A stretch of 64,000 nucleotides of DNA from NCBI GenBank assembly GCA_004292515.1, contig RDXB01000035.1, positions 1-64,000 on the forward strand, given 5' to 3'. This document shows, piece after piece, positions 35,938-46,769 of the stretch (positions within the stretch are counted from its first letter, which is position 1; each line of letters starts with the position of its first letter). Below the pieces are notes generated by a model. That model made no database searches, was not told where the DNA came from, and was given only the letters and a program-made list of their open reading frames with translations. Origin of the DNA: Oscillatoriales cyanobacterium (GTDB lineage: Bacteria; Cyanobacteriota; Cyanobacteriia; CACIAM-69d). The translations under genes and the position numbers were made by a program.

Positions 35938-36756
35938 CTAATGATCTTGCTGCGATCGCAACCGATCAATTACCCCTAAATAATCGGGCATGGGTTCTTG
36001 GGCCACCTGACAGGCTAATCGATCGACCGCTAGCAAATCCGACCCAAAAAAGACCCGATCGAGCGCGATCGACTGGCCGCGATCAGGTCGATAATCGGCG
36101 CTGAAATATTTGACCGTGCCATCCACCACCCCGCCATCAAACCAATGGCCGATGCAGAAATAGACATCCTGCAAAACGCGCGGCACCGAGGGGCGATGGA
36201 GCTGGCCCCGCGAGTGGGGGCTACGGGCCTTGTAGCGATCGCGCGGAAACAGCCCATATAGGTTCTTGAGCGACGCGGAAATCAACGGCTCATCCTTCAG
36301 GTGGGTGCGCTTCAAAGCCCCGATCGAAATCCGACAATCCACTTCTTGGATCAAAGCTGGGGCCAGCATCGATCGAAACCGCACCGGCTCGGGCGATCGA
36401 TTCTCGTACTCCACCAGGGGCAAGCTGTCGGCATCTACCAGCCGCATTCCTTCGTCAAACAGGCGATGCAGGCCCCGGCGCGCGGCAATTTCCACCAAGG
36501 AAACCGGCGAGCAAACACCTTCAACGATCAGAATCTCCGCCGCCGGAGCCACCGATCGCAAGGCGTGCAACACCTCCCCCAAGACCCGATCGCCCACGGT
36601 CACGGGCGGCCCCACCGGATAGCCCAAGTTGGGTTTCACCAAAATCTGGCGCGCTCCCACCGCTGAGGCCGGGGGTTGATAGACAAAGCGATCGCTCGGC
36701 ACTCCCTGGGCGATCGCGGGGTTCACAGCCGTGGGGGAAGAATCAATTGCAGACAT
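35938..36756 (-). CDS. DUF362 domain protein
   Basis: The 272-residue protein has the DUF362 pattern: [19 protein letters not shown] near 35-53, [50 protein letters not shown], and a late [17 protein letters not shown]. The family is often annotated as iron-sulfur-associated, but no CxxC ferredoxin cluster is present here. The start is ambiguous because a 13-bp tandem repeat carrying an ATG per unit crosses it. ATG 36756 ([11 protein letters not shown]) is the last one in frame and 36795 the next. Confidence 0.85.
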   Translation of the reverse strand: MSAIDSSPTAVNPAIAQGVPSDRFVYQPPASAVGARQILVKPNLGYPVGPPVTVGDRVLGEVLHALRSVAPAAEILIVEGVCSPVSLVEIAARRGLHRLFDEGMRLVDADSLPLVEYENRSPEPVRFRSMLAPALIQEVDCRISIGALKRTHLKDEPLISASLKNLYGLFPRDRYKARSPHSRGQLHRPSVPRVLQDVYFCIGHWFDGGVVDGTVKYFSADYRPDRGQSIALDRVFFGSDLLAVDRLACQVAQEPMPDYLGVIDRLRSQQDH

Positions 36757-36849
36757 TGAGTGCAGACATTGAGTGCAGACATTGAGTGCAGACATTGAGC
36801 GCATATTGGGCGCAGATATTGAGCACAGATATTGAGCACAGATATTGAG
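36749..36849. repeat. 13-bp tandem repeat across a gene start
   Basis: Four near-perfect units of gcagacattgagt (36749-36800) are followed by diverged copies (gcagatattgagc, acagatattgagc) to 36849. On the minus strand each perfect unit contains ATG. Because 13 is not a multiple of three, these ATGs fall in all frames, and only every third one is in register with the DUF362 gene. Confidence 0.9.
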
Positions 36850-36949
36850 AAATCCTAAACAGGCCCCTGCCGGTCAAGGTCAGTTTGTAGATGATTTGTA
36901 GGTGATTTGGGGGCAAGTTGGGCGCAAGTTGGGCGCAACAAATGGGGAC

Positions 36950-36985
36950 TAAAAAGACCCAGGAATTTTCAGTAAAAACCTGGGT
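36950..36985 (-). terminator. Terminator after tRNA-Asp
   Basis: On the minus strand a perfect 7-bp stem acccagg/cctgggt with a 15-base loop is followed by ctttttagtc. It lies about 65 bases past the tRNA 3' end. Confidence 0.7.
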
Positions 36986-37049
36986 AACTCCAAAAGGTCG
37001 ATCGCAACCCGTTGACGGATTCAGATTCCTTTTTCGTTGGGGTTTAGAA

Positions 37050-37123
37050 CGGGTCTGACGGGGCTCGAACCCGCAACTTCCGCCGTGACAGGGCGGTGCT
37101 CTAACCAATTGAACTACAGACCC
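37050..37123 (-). tRNA. trnD-GUC: tRNA-Asp (anticodon GUC)
   Basis: The 74-base tRNA begins GGGTCTGTAGTTCAATTGG. The acceptor stem pairs GGGTCTG with CAGACCC, with G as discriminator. The anticodon loop CTGTCAC reads GUC. The T-loop is GTTCGAGCC. CCA is not encoded. Confidence 0.97.
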
Positions 37124-37370
37124 AGGATGCTTTCCGGCGTTTTTGGTCGCGATTGGCTGTTTGCGCCGCGCCTTGAGCGATTTATATATTTGCGGATAAA
37201 CCTGATTTTGTCAAATGTTTTTTCAAAAATTTCCCCAAATTGCTGAAACCGCCCTGCCAAGGCTGGCAACAAGCCGATCAACCGATCGCCCTTGATGGAT
37301 GATGCGCTCTAAACCCTGCCGCCGGAATTGACCAGCCGATCTACGCCCTCAGAACGGTGCATTCTAAACA

Positions 37371-37398
37371 TTGACGGGACGATCGCACCTCGTACAAT
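37371..37398 (+). promoter_or_regulatory. Sigma-70-type promoter for carB
   Basis: ttgacg (37371-37376) and tacaat (37393-37398) are separated by 16 bases, 67 bases before the carB ATG. This is the best consensus promoter I see in the window. The rest of 37124-37370 shows no gene. Confidence 0.65.
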
Positions 37399-37408
37399 AG
37401 GCAGGATC

Positions 37409-37426
37409 TCGGGCCGGGCGGCCCGA
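37409..37426 (+). other. Hairpin in the carB leader
   Basis: tcgggcc-gggc-ggcccga forms a perfect 7-bp stem with a 4-base loop, starting about 11 bases after the -10 box. It would lie at the very 5' end of the carB mRNA. No T-run follows, so it is not a terminator. It may stabilise the transcript or control it. Confidence 0.5.
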
Positions 37427-37464
37427 CGGTCGATCGAAATCGCTAGTCCCCTGGGATTGCCCTT

Positions 37465-40764
<3,300 letters not shown>

Positions 40765-40789
40765 GTCGCCGGTCGTGACGTGAGTGTGG

Positions 40790-40820
40790 CCCCGCGATCG
40801 GTGCGCGATCGCGGGGTCTT
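40790..40820 (+). terminator. Terminator after carB
   Basis: An 11-bp perfect stem, ccccgcgatcg with cgatcgcgggg, has a gtgcg loop and is followed by tctt. The 3' arm contains a HIP1 octamer. It lies 26 bases after the carB stop. Confidence 0.75.
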
Positions 40821-40892
40821 CCCTGTGGATCGATTTTGTGGGGTTCTGGCATTTGTGGGGTTCTGGCGCAAGTCAGCACCCTAGGGTTGGTT

Positions 40893-42083
40893 CTAGGGCT
40901 GGCTGTCTTCCATCACCCAACCGTTGTGCATCAGTTCCACCTGTAACTGGGCCGTTTGCAGGCGCGATCGCCACTGCTGCGCGGTACTCACATCAGCGAA
41001 GGGGCCAATTTGCAAGCCTCCATTTTCGCTGGGAAACAAACTGGAAGCCGGCAACCCCAAATCACCCAATTGATTGATCAGTTGCGGCAAGGCAGCCCGA
41101 TCGCTCGTGACCACCACAAAATAGCCCTCGGGGTTGGCCGCCGCCGCCGCCGCCGCCGCGATTGGGCTGGGGGCCGTTGGGAGGGGCGATCGCACAGCCA
41201 GGGGCCGGGGTGCTGGCGACTCGATCGCGCTTTCCGGGGGTGGCTCCGGCAGCGATCGACCACGGTTGGTGTTGCCGATCGGGGGCAGTCGCCGGCCCGC
41301 CATCGGCAGCGGTGCATCCCGCCCCGTGGCCCGGGGGCCGGGGGAACCTGCCGCAAAGTCATCAAACAAGGTACTTGGATCGGGCTGGCCGGGGCGCACT
41401 GCGATCGGGGTCATTGATCCCAACATCGATCCCAACATCGGACTGGCCGGGACTGGCGAAGCGGCGGTGCTGCTGTTTTCTCCCACTTCAGCCGGGATGC
41501 CCCGCTGGGCCAGCTCCCGCACCCGAGCTTGGGCATCAATCGCCCGCTCAAACAGGCCCGCCCGCACCGCCGTTTGGCCGCGATAGGTCACGAAGGCCGC
41601 CGAGGGCGACAGTCGCTGCACCTGTTCAAACAGCCCTAGATTATCGCCCAGGGCATAGACCGCATACCGGCCACCCTGGTTGGGCATCACCGGCTCAAAA
41701 AAATTGCCCTCGGCGGCCGGTTGGGCGGCGGCGATCGGGGGTGTCGGGGGTTGGGCGCTGGCCGCTGGGGCCGCCTCGGGCACCACCGTCACCGCCGGGC
41801 CCGCTCCCTCATCCACAATCCAGCCTGCATCACTCTCAGGCACTGAAGGGGGATTGGGCGCAGAGAGCACTTCCACCCCCACGGGCGGCGTGGAGCGATC
41901 GCTTGATGATTCAGCAGCCGGATCGGGTTCCGGCGCGCTCGGTCGCCCCGGCAGCGGTTGCCCAAAAGGAATCGTCTCTTCGGCGCGGGCCATCGGAGCC
42001 GCCAGTGTGGTTGCCAAGGCCAACGCGATCGCCCAGGATCGTTCTGGCCATCCCCTGACCGCCCCAGTTGTTATCCATTGCAT
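40893..42083 (-). CDS. Exported protein with two SPOR-like segments
   Basis: The 396-residue protein has a signal peptide (SWAIALALATTLAAPMARA, cut before EE at about 34), a long Pro/Ala/Ser-rich linker, and two segments with SPOR-like layout. The first is at about 138-200 (GGRYAVYALGDNLGLFEQVQRL to ARVRELAQRGIPAEV), the second at about 316-396 (GYFVVVTSDRAALPQLINQL to AQQWRSRLQTAQLQVELMHN). SPOR domains bind denuded peptidoglycan at division sites. Assignment is by pattern only. The in-frame upstream 29 codons look non-coding, and ATG 42083 directly precedes the signal peptide. A run of Ala codons (41137-41158) gives AAAAAAAA. Confidence 0.75.
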   Translation of the reverse strand: MQWITTGAVRGWPERSWAIALALATTLAAPMARAEETIPFGQPLPGRPSAPEPDPAAESSSDRSTPPVGVEVLSAPNPPSVPESDAGWIVDEGAGPAVTVVPEAAPAASAQPPTPPIAAAQPAAEGNFFEPVMPNQGGRYAVYALGDNLGLFEQVQRLSPSAAFVTYRGQTAVRAGLFERAIDAQARVRELAQRGIPAEVGENSSTAASPVPASPMLGSMLGSMTPIAVRPGQPDPSTLFDDFAAGSPGPRATGRDAPLPMAGRRLPPIGNTNRGRSLPEPPPESAIESPAPRPLAVRSPLPTAPSPIAAAAAAAANPEGYFVVVTSDRAALPQLINQLGDLGLPASSLFPSENGGLQIGPFADVSTAQQWRSRLQTAQLQVELMHNGWVMEDSQP

Positions 42084-42428
42084 TTGCTCGTTCCCTCTGC
42101 CTGCATGGCGAGATGACGTGATGGCGCAAAGACGTGATGGCGCAAATTTGATCGCCCCGATGGATGCCAATCCGCTGCCAAACTGGCCAAAAATTTTCCG
42201 TCACCTGCGATCGGTTTTAGCAGAGCCACCCCAATCCCCACAAGCGATTAATCCAGTTTCTCGATCCAGCCAGCCAGTTTTGGGATCAACCGCTGAGGGC
42301 TAATCAACGGATAGATTCAGCTCAGTTAGATTCAGCTCAGTTAGATTCGGGTCAGACCAGGGCCGCGCGATCGCCACCACCGCGATCGCCCATCGCCCCT
42401 AGACCCATCACCCCTAGGCCCATCGCCC
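42084..42428. other. Intergenic with several short direct repeats
   Basis: I see no gene. Repeats are acgtgatggcgcaaa twice (42115-42145), agattcagctcagtt twice (42311-42340) and a cccatcgcccctaga-type 16-mer three times (42387-42434). The last one runs into the stop codon of the TPR gene. Confidence 0.6.
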
Positions 42429-43952
42429 CTAGATAGATGAGCCGCTTTGGTAAAAGTTCGCCAACTTGGCCGCCAAAGTCACCTTTTGGGTCGTGCAATC
42501 CGTTTCGCGCACCATCCGCCGTAGCAGATCCGTCGCTTGGTGCAATAGGGTTTGGGCGCGATCGGTTTGCCCCAAAGCCCGATAGGTGTCGATCGCCCCT
42601 TGCACCCCTTCTAAGTACCAATTTGCATAGCGGTCAGGCGTTAGAAAGGTCAGGGCTTGCTCAAAACAGAGCCGCGCCTCTTGCAAATAGGGGAACGGGT
42701 CGGTGTGGCGCTGGCCTTCCTCAGCATGGGCCCGCCCCTTGTGGTAGTGCAAAATGCCACAACCCAGGGCATAGTCCGCCGCCGATCGATCCAAACTTTC
42801 TAGGCCTTGGTTCCAGTTTTTCAGGGCCGCTGCATAGCCATGCAACCGCCACAGGGCCCAGCCCCGATTGGCCCAGGCTTTCCAGTAACTATTGCCTGTG
42901 AGGGAAAGGGAGCGATCGAAGGCCGTCACGGCCTCTGCCAACCGATTCAGACTATCAAGGGTCAGGCCGCAGTTGTTCCACACATCCGGGTTGTAGGGAT
43001 CGCAGTCCAGGGATTTACGGAAGGCTTCGAGGGCCTCGTTATAAACCTGTTGATTTTCGAGGGCAATGCCCAAGTTATTCCAGGCTTCGGCATATTGCGG
43101 GTCAAGGTCGATCGCCCGTTGATAGGCCTCGCGCGCTTCGGCCGGCCGGCCCAGGTCTTCCAGCAACGTGCCGCGATAATTCCAAGCCTCTTTGCAGTAG
43201 GGATCGATCGACAGGGCACGTTCAAACGCTTCCAGGGCCAGCGAGCGCTGGCCCAGTTTTTTCTGGAGCAAACCCCGGGCATACCAGGCCGGCGCATGGG
43301 TCGGTTGGAGATTGAGGGCGCGATCGTAAGCCGCCGCCGCATCACTCCAGCGTTCCATCTGTTGCAGCACACGGCCGCAATCAAGCCAAGCCGTGACCAC
43401 ATTGGGGTCGATCGTCAGGATATGTCGATAGGCGGCTAGGGCTTCGTCGTAGCGCCCCATACCGGCCAGAGCATGGCCATAGTTGCCCCACAGATCCACC
43501 TGCTGGGGGAACTGAGCAATCAAGTCTTCTAGGTCGGGCAGGGCTTCGGCATAGGAGCCTAAACCCACCAAGGCGATCGCCCGCCCCTGAAGCGCTACGG
43601 AAGCCGTCGGCTCCAGCTCTAGGCAACGCTCAAAGGCTTCGATCGCCCCGGCATAGTTCCCCGCTTCAAACTGCTGCAATCCCAAATCCAGCCACTGGCT
43701 CAACAACCAATCGGGCGACTGGGCTGGGGGCAATTCCGGCTCCAGCACCTCCAAGGGGGACAACTCGGCACTGACAGTACTGACAGCTAATCGATCATCT
43801 AGCTCTGCTAACGGCAACCCCAGACCTGCCACCCCAAAGGCTGACAAACCAGATAGGGCATCACCTAATCCCGAAGCAGTCGGCAGCCAACCCGACAGGA
43901 TTGGCCCGCCGATTGCTCCATTGAGCGTGTCATCAAAATCCAGGGGTTCCAC
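42429..43952 (-). CDS. TPR-repeat protein
   Basis: The 507-residue protein has no signal peptide and about ten consecutive 34-residue TPR units from about residue 90 to 430, with the typical G-Y-A-P pattern (for example AWYARGLLQKKLGQRSLALEAFERALSIDP and AWNNLGIALENQQVYNEALEAFRKSLDCDP). The N-terminal 75 residues are acidic and variable, and the C-terminal 90 residues are helical. It is probably a cytoplasmic scaffold. The frame begins with GTG at 43952 without a clear ribosome site, so the start is uncertain. Confidence 0.85.
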   Translation of the reverse strand: MEPLDFDDTLNGAIGGPILSGWLPTASGLGDALSGLSAFGVAGLGLPLAELDDRLAVSTVSAELSPLEVLEPELPPAQSPDWLLSQWLDLGLQQFEAGNYAGAIEAFERCLELEPTASVALQGRAIALVGLGSYAEALPDLEDLIAQFPQQVDLWGNYGHALAGMGRYDEALAAYRHILTIDPNVVTAWLDCGRVLQQMERWSDAAAAYDRALNLQPTHAPAWYARGLLQKKLGQRSLALEAFERALSIDPYCKEAWNYRGTLLEDLGRPAEAREAYQRAIDLDPQYAEAWNNLGIALENQQVYNEALEAFRKSLDCDPYNPDVWNNCGLTLDSLNRLAEAVTAFDRSLSLTGNSYWKAWANRGWALWRLHGYAAALKNWNQGLESLDRSAADYALGCGILHYHKGRAHAEEGQRHTDPFPYLQEARLCFEQALTFLTPDRYANWYLEGVQGAIDTYRALGQTDRAQTLLHQATDLLRRMVRETDCTTQKVTLAAKLANFYQSGSSI

Positions 43953-44172
43953 AGGCTGATCAACGAGCTAACGCAAAGGAACAATCACTGATTCGGTTTC
44001 ACCGATTTCCGCCCCAATTTGGGTGGGTTGATCGAGCAAGCACCGAATTGCCGGGCCGTTTTTATGATCTGCTGACATGGATGTGACCCAAGCAGGCTCG
44101 ATCGCCAAAAATCATCGCCGAAAATCTAGGAAAGCCGCATGAACTCGAGAAATTTCACAGGGAGGCAGTTGC

Positions 44173-44259
44173 GTGACACAAACTAGTCAGTGGTCGCGAA
44201 TGAGTCAGACCCGAGCCGCCGTGATCTTATGGGCAAGCGCTTGGGTGGTTGGGCATTGA
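44173..44259 (+). CDS. Possible small hydrophobic peptide, 28 residues
   Basis: The frame starts at GTG with gggagg 7 bases upstream and reads VTQTSQWSRMSQTRAAVILWASAWVVGH. The C-terminal half could span or touch a membrane. It could be a true mini-protein or the broken start of a lost gene. The gap 43953-44482 shows nothing else convincing, apart from ggttggggacgg-type direct repeats near 44369-44404. Confidence 0.3.
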   Translation: MTQTSQWSRMSQTRAAVILWASAWVVGH

Positions 44260-44482
44260 CATGGGAATTGACATTAGAGATATCAAGCCACTCCCATTCC
44301 GTCAATTGCTTTGGCAACAAATTGGCTGCCCTGTCAACAAGTCCTGGGAATTAGGGGCTGCTCCGGGTTGGGGACGGCGGGTTGGGGACGGTGGGTTGGG
44401 GACGGTGGCAACCAACCCTGTGCCACCCGCGATCGCTGTCAGGGCTAGTCCAACGCTGCCCCTCTACTAAAAGCGCAAGCCC

Positions 44483-45367
44483 TTAAAAGCGTAGGTCAGA
44501 ATCGCGGCTTCGTCGATCGCGCCGTCTGGTTGGCTCGGGATCTCGATCGCGCCGGAACGGAGGATCTTCGCCGGGCCGATCACCCATCTCGTAGGGAACC
44601 ATGGCCCGATCGCGCGGATCTGGACGACGGGCCAAGCGGCTTTCGCTGGGCGGGGCGGGCGGCATGGGGCGATCGCGATCGGCATTGCGATCATCCCTGC
44701 GCGATCGGCGCTGGGGCCGGTCTTGATCATCCGTTAACCGTCGGCTCACCTCCTCAAAGGCCTCGCGCTGCAACAGGGGATAGTCACCCACCCAGATTGA
44801 TCGCATGGGCACAAAAAGGTCCGCCACCTGGGCCACCCGGCTCAAGTCTGGGCGATCGGACAAAATCAGCGACTGTACCCGCATCCCCCGTTTCAGGCCC
44901 TTGTGCTCCCGGCGCAAAGGCGCTTGCAGTTGGGTTTCAAAGCCCGTGTCGTCACCCACCTCCAGGTTGATGCAGCGCTCGCGGTTTTCCACAATCACCA
45001 GATCACCCCGCTCGTTGACCGTTTCCTCTTGGCCCACCAGCTCTTCAGTCACGTAGAGATCGAGAATTTCCGCCTCCCAAAATCCACAGTAGCCCAGCTT
45101 GCGGACTTTGCCATTGCGGATACTGGCGAGATAAATTGGAGCCCAAAACCAGTAGAGCGCCCCCGCAAACCCAATCAAAAACCACAGGGGGGCCGTGGCC
45201 TCGCCCGTGGCCAAGCTCAGGAGCCAAGTGACCACCATCGCCACCACCGAAATGGCCAGCCGCCGAATAAAGTCCTGGGGCTTGCCCCAATAGAACTGGT
45301 ATTGCGGGTAGGTGGCGATTTTGGGAATTAGTCGATCGAAGGTTTCACGGGTTAGCGGCACCAGCAT
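44483..45367 (-). CDS. Conserved membrane protein with charged tail
   Basis: The 294-residue protein starts MLVPLTRETFDRLIPKIATYPQYQFYWGKPQDFIRRL. It has two membrane spans (about 37-55 and 60-78), then a soluble beta-rich domain (GYCGFWEAEILDLYVTEELVGQEETVNERGDLVIVENRE). The final 80 residues are dense in Arg, Asp and Pro (DRDRPMPPAPP..., RRRDRRSRDSD). I recall close relatives across cyanobacteria, sometimes labelled phosphate ABC transporter permease, but nothing in the sequence supports a transporter. Function unknown. It lies 122 bases upstream of dapB's stop on the same strand. Confidence 0.8.
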   Translation of the reverse strand: MLVPLTRETFDRLIPKIATYPQYQFYWGKPQDFIRRLAISVVAMVVTWLLSLATGEATAPLWFLIGFAGALYWFWAPIYLASIRNGKVRKLGYCGFWEAEILDLYVTEELVGQEETVNERGDLVIVENRERCINLEVGDDTGFETQLQAPLRREHKGLKRGMRVQSLILSDRPDLSRVAQVADLFVPMRSIWVGDYPLLQREAFEEVSRRLTDDQDRPQRRSRRDDRNADRDRPMPPAPPSESRLARRPDPRDRAMVPYEMGDRPGEDPPFRRDRDPEPTRRRDRRSRDSDLRF

Positions 45368-45489
45368 AGGTCAATTACAGCCAAGGGACAGCTAAGGGAC
45401 AGCCAATGGACGGCTCAGGATTCGGGCGCAATCACGGTTAGGAGGGCAGCGATTGAGGATGCTCGATCGCGCCAACCACCATCAACACC

Positions 45490-46317
45490 CTACAGCAGCT
45501 TTTCGAGACCGTAGACCAAACATTTCAAATCCATCAACTTGCGGATGGTCAGCAGCACACCGGGCATATAGCAGGCGCGATCGCTCGTGTCATGCCGCAG
45601 GGTATAGATTTGCCCCGCCGCCCCAAAGATCACTTCCTGGTGGGCAATCAACCCCGGCAACCGCACGCTGTGCACATTGATATTGTCGCCGGCCACGCTG
45701 CCCCGCGCCCCCGGAATCAGTTCTTTTTCTTCGACCTGGGCCGGGTTGAAGGTCTTGCCCAACCCCGACATCAGTTGCACCGTCTGCAAAGCCGTGCCGC
45801 TGGGCGCATCGGCCTTTTGGTTGTGGTGCAGTTCAATAATCTCGACGTGATCAAAATATTGCGAGGCTTGCACCGCCGCCTGTTGCAGCAACACCATCCC
45901 GATCGAAAAGTTGGGAATAATCGCGCAACCGGTGCTGGCCTTGTCGGCAAATTCCGCCAACTCCCGCACTTGGTGATCGCTCAGACCCGTGGTGCCGATC
46001 GCCGGACGAATGCCATAGGCGATCGCCGATCGCGCATTTTCATAGACCGAACTGGGATGCGTAAAATCCACCATCACGCCCGGTCGGCGCTCCTGGGCCG
46101 CCATGGCCAAAGTCGCTTCTAACTGATCCAAAATTGGCACTTCCAGGGGCCCGCAGCCAACCACCTCGCCCACATCTTGGCCCACCAAACCCGGCGCGCG
46201 ATCGACCGCCCCAATCAGCGTCATGTCGGGAGCTGTCGCCACCGCTTTCACCACTTCGCGGCCCATTTTGCCGGCCGCACCCACCACCACTACCGGAATC
46301 GGAGAAGTCTGACTCAT
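45490..46317 (-). CDS. dapB: 4-hydroxy-tetrahydrodipicolinate reductase
   Basis: DapB makes tetrahydrodipicolinate in lysine and diaminopimelate synthesis. The 275-residue protein has the NAD(P)-binding [18 protein letters not shown] near 9-26, the conserved [22 protein letters not shown], and the catalytic and substrate segment [18 protein letters not shown] with His-His and Lys. An upstream GTG (46323) is two codons away; ATG 46317 is preferred. DapB supplies meso-diaminopimelate for the cell wall. Confidence 0.96.
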   Translation of the reverse strand: MSQTSPIPVVVVGAAGKMGREVVKAVATAPDMTLIGAVDRAPGLVGQDVGEVVGCGPLEVPILDQLEATLAMAAQERRPGVMVDFTHPSSVYENARSAIAYGIRPAIGTTGLSDHQVRELAEFADKASTGCAIIPNFSIGMVLLQQAAVQASQYFDHVEIIELHHNQKADAPSGTALQTVQLMSGLGKTFNPAQVEEKELIPGARGSVAGDNINVHSVRLPGLIAHQEVIFGAAGQIYTLRHDTSDRACYMPGVLLTIRKLMDLKCLVYGLEKLL

Positions 46318-46769
46318 ACACACCTACTTAACCAACGAATCGCGAGAAGACCACCAACACCTTGCCCACACCTTGCCCACAAACGGCCCACAAGATACTC
46401 GCAAGATGCTTGCAACCATGCACTCTATCAGCGATATCTCTCCCTGGCCAACGATGGCCAAGAACCTGTTTACTGCGTGCTTGTAAGTATTAATCCATAC
46501 CTTTAGGATAGAAGAAAGAAAAACGGCAGCGGCGATCGCTGGATTTTGATCGATGCAGCCAAAAGTCTGCCATTTTTTCAAGCCCAAACCTAATCCAAGT
46601 CCAATCCAAGTCCATCTATCGTCCATCGGTCAATGGTGAAATCGGGACTGGGGCAGTTCCGTAATTATGCGGGTATAGTTCAAGCACTAGCACCGATTCA
46701 ACGTGATCATTAAGATGATGGCAGTTTGCATATTGCTCCCCTTCCGCCTCAATCCTTGAGGAGGGCCTT
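46318..46769. other. Divergent intergenic region dapB / cyclase
   Basis: I see no gene. There are direct repeats caccttgcccaca twice (46359-46382) and aatccaagtcc twice (46592-46612). The right end holds cttgaggagggcctt, whose gaggagg directly precedes the GTG of the cyclase gene. Confidence 0.45.

Noticed and set aside
41162-42058. 298-codon plus-strand frame
   Set aside because: Antisense to the SPOR-like protein; Pro/Ala/Arg-rich without any motif.
44249-44470. 73-codon plus-strand frame
   Set aside because: The second half is made of a ggttggggacgg direct repeat; no ribosome site.
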